Source: Rubrivivax sp.
GTDB taxonomy: Bacteria > Pseudomonadota > Gammaproteobacteria > Burkholderiales > Burkholderiaceae_C
Length of the DNA stretch: 64,000 bases
NCBI GenBank assembly: GCA_016719535.1
Contig: JADJYX010000001.1
Location: 1 to 64,000 of the forward strand
Reading direction: 5' to 3'
The number at the start of each line of letters is the position of its first letter. Within the stretch, counting starts at the first letter, position 1. Made by a program: the position numbers and the translations under genes. Below the pieces are notes generated by a model, which ran no database searches, had not been told where the DNA came from, and was given only the letters and a program-made list of their open reading frames with translations. Positions 41,041-50,106 of the stretch are shown in pieces.

Positions 41041-42851
41041 TCAAACGCCGCGATACCCTGGCCCTGGCGGCCGTGCCCATCACCCTGCCGGCCCTGGCCC
41101 GTGCGCAGGCCGCGCCCGACGGCCGCAAGGTGCTGCGCGTCTCGTTCCGCGTCGCCGAGACCGGCTTCGACCCGGCGCAGATCGGCGACATCTATTCGCG
41201 CACCGTCACGCCGCACATCTTCGAGGCGCTGTACCAGTACGACCCGCTGGCGCGGCCGTCGAAGGTGCGTCCGCTCACGGCCGACGGCATGCCGGTGCAC
41301 AGCGACGACTACCGCAGCTGGACGGTGAAGATCCGCCCCGGCATCTTCTTCGCCAGCGACCCGGCCTTCAAGGGCGTCAAGCGGGAGCTCACCGCGGCCG
41401 ATTACGTCTACAGCTACAAGCGCTTCGCCGACCCGGCGGTCAAGAGCCCGGCCTGGTCGTGGCTGGAGACCTACGAATTCCTCGGGCTGTCGGAGCTGCG
41501 CCAGCAGGCGCTGGCGAAGAAGCAGCCCTTCGACTACGACAAGCCCATCGAGGGCCTGCAGGCGCTGGACCGTTACACCGTGCGCTTTCGCATGGCCTCG
41601 CCGCGGCCGCGCTTCATCACCGGCGCGCTGGCCGGCAGCGACCTCGTCGGCGCGGTGGCGCGCGAGGTGGTCGAGGCCTACGGCGACAAGATCCCCGGCC
41701 ACCCGGTGGGCACCGGCCCTTTCAAGCTCGTGCAGTGGCGGCGCAGCAGCTTCATCGCGCTCGAACGCAACCCCGAATTCCGCGAGCTGCGCTACCAGGC
41801 CGAGCCGGCGCCCGACGATGCCGAGGGCCAGGCCATCCTGGCGCGCCTGAAGGGCCAGCGGCTGCCGCTGATCGACCGCGTCGAGATCTCCATCATCGAG
41901 GAGAACCAGCCGCGCTGGCTCAACTTCCTGCAGGGTGCGTCCGACCTGCTCGACGACGTGCCGGCCGAATTTATCGAGCAGGCACTGCCCGGCGGGCAGG
42001 TGGCGCCCTATCTGGCGAAGAAGGGCATCAGCGGGCAGCGCATGGTGCGCTCGGCCACCGACTACACCGTCTTCAACCTGGAGGACCCGGTGGTCGGCGG
42101 CTACGAGCCGCACAAGGTGGCGCTGCGCCGCGCCATCGGGCTGGCGATCGACCTGCCCACCGAGATCCAGCGTGCGCGCCGCGGCCAGTCCATTCCCGCG
42201 CAGTCGGCCTCCACGCCCCACACCTACGCCTACGACCCGGCCTTCAAGAGCGAGAACGGCGAATACAACCTGCCGCGCGCCAAGGCGCTGCTGCAGATGT
42301 ACGGCTATGTCGACAAGGACGGCGACGGCTGGCGCGAGGCGCCCGACGGCCAGCCGCTGGTGCTGCGCAAGATGACGCAGAGCGGCCAGACCAGCCGCGA
42401 GCTCGACGACCTGTTCCGCCGCGACATGAAGGCGCTGGGCATCCGCGTGGAATTTGTCGTCGGCAAGTGGCCCGAAAACCTGAAGGCCGCGCGCGCCGGC
42501 AAATTCCAGATCTGGAGCGTGGGCGGCGTCTCGGCCGACCCCGACGGCATGGGCAGTTTCCAGCGCTACCACAGCAAGCAGATCGGTGGCCAGAATATGG
42601 CGCGCTACAGGAACGAGCGCATCGATGCGATCTACGACCGTCTGTCCGAGCTGCCCGACGGCCCCGAGCGCAAGGCCCTGTTCACCGAACTGAAGCGGCT
42701 GTCGATCGTCCACATGCCCTACAAGTCGCACGGCCACCGCATGGTGACCGACCTCGTGCAGCCCTGGGTGATCGGCTATCGTCGACCGTTGTTCTGGCAG
42801 GATTGGTGGCAGTACGTGGACGTGCTGCCCGGAAAGGACGCCGCCGCATGA
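41037..42851 (+). CDS. Peptide ABC transporter substrate-binding protein (family 5), copy 3
   Basis: This 604-aa paralogue starts at the ATG at 41037 overlapping the stop of copy 2 (ATGA). The signal is MIKRRDTLALAAVPITLPAL ending ARAQA, again with a paired Arg near the start. SBP blocks: GFDPAQIGDIYSRTVTPHIF, RPGIFFASDPAFKGVKRELT, HPVGTGPFKLVQWRRSSFIA, and DGDGWREAPDGQPLVL. It is coupled by ATGA to the acetoacetyl-CoA synthetase gene, an unexpected partner for a peptide-binding protein. Confidence 0.9.
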   Translation: MIKRRDTLALAAVPITLPALARAQAAPDGRKVLRVSFRVAETGFDPAQIGDIYSRTVTPHIFEALYQYDPLARPSKVRPLTADGMPVHSDDYRSWTVKIRPGIFFASDPAFKGVKRELTAADYVYSYKRFADPAVKSPAWSWLETYEFLGLSELRQQALAKKQPFDYDKPIEGLQALDRYTVRFRMASPRPRFITGALAGSDLVGAVAREVVEAYGDKIPGHPVGTGPFKLVQWRRSSFIALERNPEFRELRYQAEPAPDDAEGQAILARLKGQRLPLIDRVEISIIEENQPRWLNFLQGASDLLDDVPAEFIEQALPGGQVAPYLAKKGISGQRMVRSATDYTVFNLEDPVVGGYEPHKVALRRAIGLAIDLPTEIQRARRGQSIPAQSASTPHTYAYDPAFKSENGEYNLPRAKALLQMYGYVDKDGDGWREAPDGQPLVLRKMTQSGQTSRELDDLFRRDMKALGIRVEFVVGKWPENLKAARAGKFQIWSVGGVSADPDGMGSFQRYHSKQIGGQNMARYRNERIDAIYDRLSELPDGPERKALFTELKRLSIVHMPYKSHGHRMVTDLVQPWVIGYRRPLFWQDWWQYVDVLPGKDAAA

Positions 42852-44935
42852 CCCAGCCCGAGCCGCAGATCACCCGCTACCAGCGCTGGCTGGAGCAGAC
42901 CACCGGCCGCCGCTTCGACACCTACGAGGCGCTGTGGCGCTGGTCGGTGACCGACCTGCGCGGCTTCTGGGGCTCGATCTGGCGCTATTTCGACATCCAG
43001 TCGCCGACGCCGTATCAGACCGAGCTGGTGGCGCCGGTGATGCCCGGTGCGCGCTGGTTTCCGGGCGCGCAGGTCAGCTATGCGCGCCAGGTGCTGCGCC
43101 ATGCCGATGCCGCGCATGCCGCCGGCCATCCGGCCATCGTCTTCCAGAGCGAACGCCTGCCCGTGCCGGTCGAGGTCACCTGGCCCGAACTGCGGCGCCA
43201 GGTGGCGTCGGTGGCGCAGGAGCTGCGCGCCATGGGCGTGGGCCGCGGCGACCGCGTCTGCGCCTATCTGCCGAATACGCCGCATGCCATCGTCGCCTTC
43301 CTGGCCTGCGCCTCGCTGGGCGCGGTGTGGTCGCTGTGCTCGCCCGACATGGGGCCGGTGGCGGTGCTGGACCGCTTCCGCCAGATCGCGCCCAAGGTGC
43401 TGATCGCCGTCGACGGCCAGCAATACGGCGGCCGCGCGCACGATCGCCGGCCGGTGGTGCACGAGGTGCTGGCCGGCCTGCCGAGCGTGCAGCACCTGGT
43501 GCTGCTGGCCGACCTCGACCCGGCCGCCGACGCCGCCGCCTTTGCCGCCCCCGGCCGCCAGGCGCACCGCTTCGACGCCCTCATCGCCGGCAGCGGCGAC
43601 GGCTTCGAACCCGCATGGCTGCCCTTCGACCACCCGCTGTGGATCGTCTACAGCAGCGGCACCACCGGCCTGCCCAAGCCCATCGTGCACGGCCATGGCG
43701 GCGTGATGCTCGAGGCGCTGAAGATGGGCACGCTGCACAACGACGTCGGCGCGTCGGTCGACACCGGCGACCGCTTCCACTGGTACAGCTCCACCGGCTG
43801 GATCATGTGGAACAGCCAGGTCGGCATGCTGCTGGGCGGCACCACCATCTGCGTCTACGACGGCAACCCGGGCGTGAACCCCGCCACCGGTGCCGCCGAC
43901 CTGGGCGTGCTGTGGCGCTTTGCCGGCGCCACCGGCGCCACCTTCCTCGGTGCCGGCGCGGCTTTCTATGCCAGTTGCCTGAAGGCCGGCGTCGAGCCGA
44001 TGCAGGAGGCCGACCTGTCGCGGCTGCGCGCCATCGGCGCCACCGGCTCGCCGCTGGCGGACGAATGCTACGACTGGATCTGGGACCACCTGCCGCAGGT
44101 CGACGGTCAGCGCATCTGGGTCGCCCCCATCAGCGGCGGCACCGACTTCGCCGGCGCCTTCGTCGGCGGCCTGCGCACGCTGCCGGTGGTGCGCGGCGAG
44201 ATGCAGGTGCGCTGCCTGGGCGCCAAGGTCGAGGCGTTCGACGACCCCGATGCCGACGGCGTCGGCCGGCCGCTGATCGACGCCGTGGGCGAACTGGTGT
44301 GCACCGAGCCGATGCCGTCGATGCCGCTGCAGCTGTGGGGCGACGACAGCGGCCAGCGCCTGCACGGCAGCTATTTCGACATGTACCGCCAGCGTGATGC
44401 CGATGGTGAAGCGCAGGGCGGCTGGCGTGGCGTGTGGCGGCACGGCGACTGGATCCGCCTGCTGCCGCATGGCGACCCGCCCAGCCACCATGGCGCCATC
44501 ATCTATGGCCGCAGCGACGCCACCATCAACCGCCACGGCATCCGCATGGGCACGGCCGAGCTCTACCGCGCGGTGGAGGTGCAGCCCGAGGTGCTGGACA
44601 GCCTGGTGGTCGACCTGGAATACCTGGGCCGCGAGAGCTGGATGCCCCTGTTCGTGGTGCTGCGCGAGGGCCTGGTGCTCGACGATGCGCTGCGCTCGCG
44701 CCTGCGCGAGGCCATCCGGCGGGCACTGTCGGCGCGCCATCTGCCCGATGCGATCTACCAGGTGAACGCGATCCCGCGCACCTTGTCGGGCAAGAAGATG
44801 GAACTGCCGGTGAAGAAGCTGCTGCTGGGCGCCGACCCGGCGCAGGTGCTCAACCGCGACGCCATGGCCAACGCCGACAGCATCGACTGGTTCGTGGCGC
44901 TGGCGAAGCAGCGCGCCGCGCAGCCGCCGTCCTGA
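42848..44935 (+). CDS. aacS: Acetoacetyl-CoA synthetase
   Basis: This 695-aa adenylate-forming enzyme converts acetoacetate, ATP and CoA to acetoacetyl-CoA. The family is shown by the N-terminal WSVTDLRGFWGSIWRYFDI block, the loop YSSGTTGLPKPIVHGHGG, STGWIMWNSQVGML, ISGGTDFAGAFVGG, and the catalytic Lys region IPRTLSGKKMELPVKKLL. The length is typical of AACS rather than acetyl-CoA synthetase. It is the last gene of the binding-protein operon and ends 3 nt from convergent trxC. It could reclaim acetoacetate formed by LiuE, or feed PHB metabolism. Confidence 0.93.
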   Translation: MTQPEPQITRYQRWLEQTTGRRFDTYEALWRWSVTDLRGFWGSIWRYFDIQSPTPYQTELVAPVMPGARWFPGAQVSYARQVLRHADAAHAAGHPAIVFQSERLPVPVEVTWPELRRQVASVAQELRAMGVGRGDRVCAYLPNTPHAIVAFLACASLGAVWSLCSPDMGPVAVLDRFRQIAPKVLIAVDGQQYGGRAHDRRPVVHEVLAGLPSVQHLVLLADLDPAADAAAFAAPGRQAHRFDALIAGSGDGFEPAWLPFDHPLWIVYSSGTTGLPKPIVHGHGGVMLEALKMGTLHNDVGASVDTGDRFHWYSSTGWIMWNSQVGMLLGGTTICVYDGNPGVNPATGAADLGVLWRFAGATGATFLGAGAAFYASCLKAGVEPMQEADLSRLRAIGATGSPLADECYDWIWDHLPQVDGQRIWVAPISGGTDFAGAFVGGLRTLPVVRGEMQVRCLGAKVEAFDDPDADGVGRPLIDAVGELVCTEPMPSMPLQLWGDDSGQRLHGSYFDMYRQRDADGEAQGGWRGVWRHGDWIRLLPHGDPPSHHGAIIYGRSDATINRHGIRMGTAELYRAVEVQPEVLDSLVVDLEYLGRESWMPLFVVLREGLVLDDALRSRLREAIRRALSARHLPDAIYQVNAIPRTLSGKKMELPVKKLLLGADPAQVLNRDAMANADSIDWFVALAKQRAAQPPS

Positions 44936-44938
44936 ATC

Positions 44939-45370
44939 TCAGCTCAGCGCCAGCTGCGTGATCGCGCCGGCCGCCAGGGCGCCGCTCTGGCGGTGCGTCT
45001 CGCGCCCGTGCTGCAGCTTCACCAGCGTCGGAATGCTGCGGATGCCGAAGCGCTGGCTCAGCCCGGGGTTGTCGTCGCTGTTGACCTTGACCAGCAGCGC
45101 GCGCCCGTCCAGCTGCTGCGCCGCCTGCGCGAAGGCGGGCGCCATCGCGCGGCAGGGGCCGCACCAGGGCGCCCAGAAGTCCACCAGCACCGGCAGCCGG
45201 GCGGCCCCGACGACGGCATCGAAGGTGTCGTCGCCCAGTTCCAGCGGATGACCGGCCAGCAGCGGCTGGCCGCAGCGGCCGCAAACGGGTGAATCGCCGG
45301 CGCGATCGGCCGGAACGCGGTTGGTGGCGCCGCAATGCGGGCATCCGACCATCAATTTGGGCGTATCCAT
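44939..45370 (-). CDS. trxC: Thioredoxin 2 (TrxC)
   Basis: This 143-aa thioredoxin has an N-terminal zinc ribbon (Cys10, Cys13, Cys30, Cys33) and the redox site WCGPC with Cys70 and Cys73, the TrxC layout. It reduces cytoplasmic disulfides, typically under oxidative stress. The 164-bp gap upstream holds a strong inverted repeat at 45396-45413. It is convergent with acetoacetyl-CoA synthetase and divergent from the GspE-like gene. Confidence 0.95.
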   Translation of the reverse strand: MDTPKLMVGCPHCGATNRVPADRAGDSPVCGRCGQPLLAGHPLELGDDTFDAVVGAARLPVLVDFWAPWCGPCRAMAPAFAQAAQQLDGRALLVKVNSDDNPGLSQRFGIRSIPTLVKLQHGRETHRQSGALAAGAITQLALS

Positions 45371-45395
45371 GGCCGAAAAGATGGGTGCGCGGCGT

Positions 45396-45413
45396 CCAGG
45401 CTCAAGAGCCTGG
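45396..45413. promoter_or_regulatory. Perfect inverted repeat upstream of trxC
   Basis: CCAGGCTC-AA-GAGCCTGG is an 18-bp perfect palindrome with a 2-nt centre, 26 nt upstream of the trxC start, inside its leader or promoter. It could be a regulator site or a hairpin in the trxC leader RNA. It does not match the OxyR consensus I know. Confidence 0.45.
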
Positions 45414-45534
45414 TTCAGAACTTGAGCATCGTCAAGTCGTCCGTGACCAGGCCGTCGGATCGGCCTGCCGCGTGCAGTCTGGCAGCGCCATCCGATGCCC
45501 CACTGGGTAAGCTGCCTTCCCGCCCCTTCACCGG

Positions 45535-47871
45535 ATGCATGACCCGATGGCCGCCGTCACCGAGACCCCGAACCGCCCCGCAACGCGCCTGGAGGTGCTG
45601 ATCGGCGGTGCCTGCGAGTTGCACCTCGACGATGGCCGCGTGCTGCAGGGTGAATTGCAGCCGGCGCCGCTGGAAGGCGAACAGCTGCGGCTGATGACCC
45701 GAACCGGCATCGCGGTGCTGCCGCGCGCGCAGGTGCGGCTGCTGCGCCTGGCCCTGCCGCCACGGTCGCCGGCTGCCGGCAGCCGACGCTTCGCGCTCGA
45801 CCTGCCGGCGCTGGCCACGCTCACCGCCGCCTGCACAGGAACCCACACGGCGGCACATGGCGGCCTGTGGCTGGACGTGCAGCTGCCCGACGGCCGCGCC
45901 GAAGCCTGGCACCTGCCGCCGCGCACGGTGCCGCTGCTGCGCTGGCTGGGCCAGCCGGCCGCCGCCCGGGCGCCGGCGCCGCGCAACGTCGGCGAACTGT
46001 GGGCCGTGCTCGACCGTCCGCTGGCGCGCCGCGCCCGCCACCTGGGTCAGGCGCTGGTCGATGCCGGGCTGGTGTCGGCAGCCGCGCTGGCCAAGGCCCT
46101 GCAGGCCCAGCAGACGGCCGATGCCGAGGGCCGGCCGCACGCGCTGATCGGCCACATGCTGGTGGCGGACGGTGCCCTGGGTGCGCCGCAGCTGGCGGCC
46201 GCGCTGGCCGACTGGATGGGACTGCCCGTGGTCGACCTGCGCGACTTCACCCCCGACCCGGCGGCGCTGCGCCGCGTGCCGCGCGCGCTCGCCGACCGTG
46301 GTCCGGTGCTGCCGCTGGCCTTGCGCGACGACCTGCTGGTGGTGGCCCTGGCCGACCCCTGGAACCAGGCGCTGGTGGACGAGTTGCGGTTTGCCTGCGG
46401 CGTGCGCGTGCAGCCGGTGGCTGCCGCGCCCGAGGCACTGAGTGCCGCGCTGCTGCGCGCCTACGGCGTCACGCTGCCGGGCGAGCCGGCCGGCGCGGCG
46501 GCGTTGCCGGCCGGCGCCTCGGCCGACCCGACGCCCGGCGTGGCCCGGCCCAGCGGACTGCGCGAACTGGCCGCCGAACTGGTGGCCGGCGGCAGCAGCG
46601 GCGACGAGCACGAGGCCGTGGTCTCGGAATCGGACAATACGCTGGTGCGCATGATCAATGCGCTGATCACCGAGGCCGTGCGGCTGCGCGCGTCCGACAT
46701 CCACGTCGAGACCGCGCTCGCGCCCAGGCCCGTGCGGGTGCGGCTGCGCATCGACGGCGAGCTGGTGCCCTGCCTGGAGCTGCCGGCGCGGCTGCGCTTC
46801 GCGGTGGTGGCGCGGCTGAAGATCATGGCCGACCTCGACATCTCCGAGCACCGCAAGCCGCAGGACGGCAAGATCAGCTTCGCGCGCTTTGGCGGCCCCA
46901 AGGTCGAGCTGCGCGTCGTCACCGTGCCCACCACCCACGGGCTGGAGGACGTGGTGCTGCGCCTGCTGTCGGGCCTGCGGCCGATGCCGCTGGACGACAT
47001 CGGCCTCGCGCCGGCGACCCTGGCCGCGCTGCGCCAGACCATCGTCAAGCCCTACGGCCTGATCCTCATCTGCGGCCCCACCGGCTGCGGCAAGACGACC
47101 ACGCTGCATTCGGTGATGCGCGAGCTCAACGACGACAAGCGCAAGATCTGGACCGCCGAAGACCCGGTGGAGATCGTGCAGGAGGGCCTGCGCCAGGTGC
47201 AGATGAACCCGCGCATCGGCTGGACCTTCGCCACCGCGATGCGCACCTTCCTGCGCGCCGACCCCGATGTCATCATGATCGGCGAGATGCGCGACGAGGA
47301 GACCGCGCGCATCGCCATCGAGGCCAGCCTGACCGGCCACCTGGTGCTGTCGACGCTGCACACCAATTCGGCGCCCGAGAGCATCACGCGGCTGCTCGAG
47401 ATCGGCCTCGACCCCTTCATGTTCAGCGACTCGCTGCTGGCCATCCTGGCGCAGCGCCTGGTGCGCCGGCTGTGCCCGCACTGCCGCGTGGCCGAGCCGA
47501 TGAGCCCGGAGGCGCTGGCCGCGCTGGCGCGCGACCACGCTGCCAGTGCCAATGGCCGCGGCGACGGCGTCGATGCGCTGGTGGCACGCTGGCGGGCCAG
47601 CTACGCCGACGGTGACGGCCAGGTGCGCGCCTGGCGCCACCAGGGCTGCGCCCACTGCGACCACCAGGGCTACCGCGGCCGGCTCGGCCTGCACGAGCTG
47701 ATGCGCAGCGACGAAACCGTGCGCGGCCTCGTCAGCCACCGCGCACCAGCAGCCGAACTGCAGGCCGCCGCGCTGGCCGGCGGCATGCGCACGCTGCGCC
47801 AGGACGGCATCGAGAAGATGCTGCAGGGCCTGACCGACCTGAGTGAAGTCATCGCCGCCACCAACCAATGA
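45535..47871 (+). CDS. GspE/PilB/MshE-type secretion ATPase with MshEN-like domain
   Basis: This 778-aa protein has an unrecognised beta-rich N-terminal region (about 1-155) and an MshEN/T2SSE_N domain (about 160-300) with the repeated pattern LGQALVDAGLVSAAALAKAL then IGHMLVADGALGAPQLAAAL. The ATPase core carries Walker A GPTGCGKTT (Lys520), an Asp box, Walker B VIMIGEMRDEET, the His box STLHTNSAPESI, and a four-Cys zinc site (CPHC...CAHC). It powers pilus or secretion assembly at the inner membrane. No pilin, secretin or GspF genes are nearby. The next gene overlaps by ATGA. Confidence 0.9.
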   Translation: MHDPMAAVTETPNRPATRLEVLIGGACELHLDDGRVLQGELQPAPLEGEQLRLMTRTGIAVLPRAQVRLLRLALPPRSPAAGSRRFALDLPALATLTAACTGTHTAAHGGLWLDVQLPDGRAEAWHLPPRTVPLLRWLGQPAAARAPAPRNVGELWAVLDRPLARRARHLGQALVDAGLVSAAALAKALQAQQTADAEGRPHALIGHMLVADGALGAPQLAAALADWMGLPVVDLRDFTPDPAALRRVPRALADRGPVLPLALRDDLLVVALADPWNQALVDELRFACGVRVQPVAAAPEALSAALLRAYGVTLPGEPAGAAALPAGASADPTPGVARPSGLRELAAELVAGGSSGDEHEAVVSESDNTLVRMINALITEAVRLRASDIHVETALAPRPVRVRLRIDGELVPCLELPARLRFAVVARLKIMADLDISEHRKPQDGKISFARFGGPKVELRVVTVPTTHGLEDVVLRLLSGLRPMPLDDIGLAPATLAALRQTIVKPYGLILICGPTGCGKTTTLHSVMRELNDDKRKIWTAEDPVEIVQEGLRQVQMNPRIGWTFATAMRTFLRADPDVIMIGEMRDEETARIAIEASLTGHLVLSTLHTNSAPESITRLLEIGLDPFMFSDSLLAILAQRLVRRLCPHCRVAEPMSPEALAALARDHAASANGRGDGVDALVARWRASYADGDGQVRAWRHQGCAHCDHQGYRGRLGLHELMRSDETVRGLVSHRAPAAELQAAALAGGMRTLRQDGIEKMLQGLTDLSEVIAATNQ

Positions 47872-48536
47872 GCGACGCCACGCGACACATGAATGCGCTG
47901 GAAGTGCCGCGGCCACCGGGCCCGGCGGCGGCCGCCGGCGAGCCTGGCGGCGATCACCTGCTGCGTGCGCAGGGCCGGCTGCCGCTGGCGCTGCTGGCGG
48001 CCATCGGCGAACGGCTGGCCGCCTGCGCGCTGGCGCTGCAGGATGGCCGGGCCGACGCCGTGGCCGAAGGCGCGCGCCTCGAACGCTGGGGCCTGCAGCT
48101 GCAGGAACTGGCGCAGGTGATGGCGCGCGCACCGCAGCTGCGGCAGGAGGCCGTGGACCTGGGCCTGGCGCTGCTGCAGACGCTGGCCGAATGGAGCGCC
48201 GAGGCCGACCGCTGCGGCATCGAACTGCACGGCCCGGCGCGCAGCGTGATGGTGCAGACCAACCCGGCGGCGCTGAAGCACCTGCTCGATCTGCTGATCG
48301 AGCATGCGCTGCAGCAGGGCGGCGTGGTGCGCATGGACATCCAGGCCGACGACAGCCGCCCCGCCGCCAGCCTGGTGGTGCATGTGGACGCCGCGCCGGC
48401 CAGCCAGAGCCCGGCGCGCGAGACGCTGGCCTGGCAGCTGCTGACGCTGCTGGGGCGGGCGCTGCGGCTGGCGCCGGAGCGTCAGGTCGTGCCCGGCGGT
48501 GAACGCCTGGTGCTGCCGTTGCCGCGCGCGAGCTGA
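47868..48536 (+). CDS. Degenerate histidine-kinase-like protein coupled to the GspE-like ATPase
   Basis: This 222-aa protein starts at the ATG overlapping the previous stop (ATGA). Residues about 60-110 are a long helix pair like a dimerisation domain. Residues 125-215 resemble a GHKL ATPase: NPAALKHLLDLLIEHALQ looks like an N-box (usual NxxxNA), followed by VRMDIQADD and a C-terminal GGERLVLPLP strand. No HisKA phospho-His motif and no clear G1 or G2 glycine box is visible, so kinase activity is unlikely. A scaffold or regulatory role with the ATPase is inferred from coupling only. Confidence 0.7.
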   Translation: MSDATRHMNALEVPRPPGPAAAAGEPGGDHLLRAQGRLPLALLAAIGERLAACALALQDGRADAVAEGARLERWGLQLQELAQVMARAPQLRQEAVDLGLALLQTLAEWSAEADRCGIELHGPARSVMVQTNPAALKHLLDLLIEHALQQGGVVRMDIQADDSRPAASLVVHVDAAPASQSPARETLAWQLLTLLGRALRLAPERQVVPGGERLVLPLPRAS

Positions 48537-48539
48537 GGC

Positions 48540-49463
48540 TCAGTCGCTGTCGCGCAGCCGCTGCGCCAGCGCGTCGCCCACGTCCTGCATGAAGGCGCGC
48601 ACGCGCGCGGTCTGGCGCAGGTCGGGGTGGGTCAGCATCCACACCGGCACCGACAGTTCGGGGATCGGGTCCGACACCGGCACCAGCCCGGGGTGCGAGC
48701 GCTGCATGAAGGCGGGCAGGATGCCGACGCCGATGCCGGTGTGCAGCATCGCCGCCACGGCGTTGAAGATGTCCACGCGCACGCGCACGCGCGACTGCGC
48801 CAGGTGCTCGTGCATCCAGTGGTCGTAGACGCGGTGGGTGGCGTCGCGCTCGAAGGCCACCCAGGGGGCCTCGCGCAGCAGCTGCTCCAGCGGCTGCACC
48901 GCTTGCGGCAGCCCCGGCGCCCCGCGGCGGGCGTAGACGCGGCAGGGTGCCGGGCCGAGCTGGCGGCCCACCAGGTGCTCGGCCACCTGCGACGAGACGC
49001 GCAGGGCGACATCGGCATCCTGCCGCACGCCGCCTGCGTCCGGCGGGCGGCGCGAGAGGTCGAACAGGTGGGCGTTCTCCACCACCTCGACCTCGATGCC
49101 CGGGTAGCGGCGCGCAAAGTCGGCCAGGGGCTGCGGCAGCAGGTGCTCCATCACCACGAAGGCCGTGGTCACGCGCAGCGGACCCACCAGCTCGCGGTCA
49201 CGGCCCAGCACCCGGCGCTCGATCTCGTCGGCCTGGTCGGCCATGCGCCGCGCCTGCTCCAGCACCAGCGCGCCGGCCTCGGTGGGCAGGTAGCCGCGGC
49301 GCGAGCGGTCGAACAGCCGCGCACCCAGGCGCGCTTCCAGCGCGTCGAGCCGGCGCTGCACCGTCGTCGGGTTGACGCCCAGTTCGCGCGCGGCAGCACC
49401 CGGTGAGCCCTGTCGGCCCACGGCCAGCGCATAGCGCAGGTCACTCCAGTCCAGGTCGGGCAT
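48540..49463 (-). CDS. LysR-family transcriptional regulator
   Basis: This 307-aa protein has the N-terminal LysR winged HTH (AVGRQGSPGAAARELGVNPT followed by TVQRRLDALEARLGARLFDR) and a C-terminal substrate-binding domain. The ATG at 49463 fits the family start (MPDLDWSDLRYALAV). An upstream in-frame extension overlaps the divergent sigma factor promoter and is not supported. The likely target would lie divergently, the ECF operon, or elsewhere. Confidence 0.9.
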   Translation of the reverse strand: MPDLDWSDLRYALAVGRQGSPGAAARELGVNPTTVQRRLDALEARLGARLFDRSRRGYLPTEAGALVLEQARRMADQADEIERRVLGRDRELVGPLRVTTAFVVMEHLLPQPLADFARRYPGIEVEVVENAHLFDLSRRPPDAGGVRQDADVALRVSSQVAEHLVGRQLGPAPCRVYARRGAPGLPQAVQPLEQLLREAPWVAFERDATHRVYDHWMHEHLAQSRVRVRVDIFNAVAAMLHTGIGVGILPAFMQRSHPGLVPVSDPIPELSVPVWMLTHPDLRQTARVRAFMQDVGDALAQRLRDSD

Positions 49464-49573
49464 GAGGGGGGTGGCGGCGGATCGGTCGATGGCGGGGAGG
49501 CTGCACTGTAGCGGCGCTGCGACCGGATTTCGGCAGCGGGAATAGCCGGCAGCCCGAACGCGTATGCTGGGAC

Positions 49574-50104
49574 GTGCGCGCCCCCGAGACCTTCTGCCGC
49601 CAGTTGCTGGACACCCTGCCCCGGCTGCGGCGCTATGCGCGCACCCTGGTATTCGACGCCGCGGCCGCCGACGACCTCGCGCAGATGGCGCTGGAGCGGG
49701 CACTGGCGCACTGGCACCAGTTCGACCAGCGCCGCGACATGCTGGTGTGGGTGCTGGCCATCGCGCACAACGCCTTCCTCGACGGCCGCCGCCGCGACGC
49801 CCGGCTGACCATCGCCGACCCCGACGAGCTGCAGCGCACGCAGGACCGCGCTGGCGGCGACCCCGGCCCCGATGTCGGCCTGCGCCTGGACCTGCTGGCC
49901 GCGCTGCGCCGCCTGAGCCCCGATCAGCGCGAGGCGCTGCTGCTGGTGTGCGTCGAGCAGCTCAGCTATGCCGAGGTGGCCGAGGTGATGCACATCCCCG
50001 TCGGCACCGTGATGTCGCGCGTGTGCCGCGCGCGTGCCGCGATGCGCCGGTTTCTCGATGGCAGCGCCGCCACCGCGCCACCGGCGCTGCGCCGGGTGAT
50101 CTGA
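49574..50104 (+). CDS. ECF-type RNA polymerase sigma factor
   Basis: This 176-aa sigma-70 family protein has region 2 (LVFDAAAADDLAQMALERAL, then WVLAIAHNAFLDGRR) and region 4 (LRRLSPDQREALLLVCVEQL then SYAEVAEVMHIPVGTVMSRV). The start is GTG 49574. The gene is followed after 2 nt by its presumed anti-sigma factor. It probably responds to envelope stress, judged from the membrane-anchored partner. Confidence 0.93.
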   Translation: MRAPETFCRQLLDTLPRLRRYARTLVFDAAAADDLAQMALERALAHWHQFDQRRDMLVWVLAIAHNAFLDGRRRDARLTIADPDELQRTQDRAGGDPGPDVGLRLDLLAALRRLSPDQREALLLVCVEQLSYAEVAEVMHIPVGTVMSRVCRARAAMRRFLDGSAATAPPALRRVI

Positions 50105-50106
50105 TC

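Noticed and set aside
45415..48642. A minus-strand open frame of 1075 aa opposite the GspE-like gene
   Set aside because: It is an antisense shadow with no recognisable domain, over a gene with intact Walker motifs.
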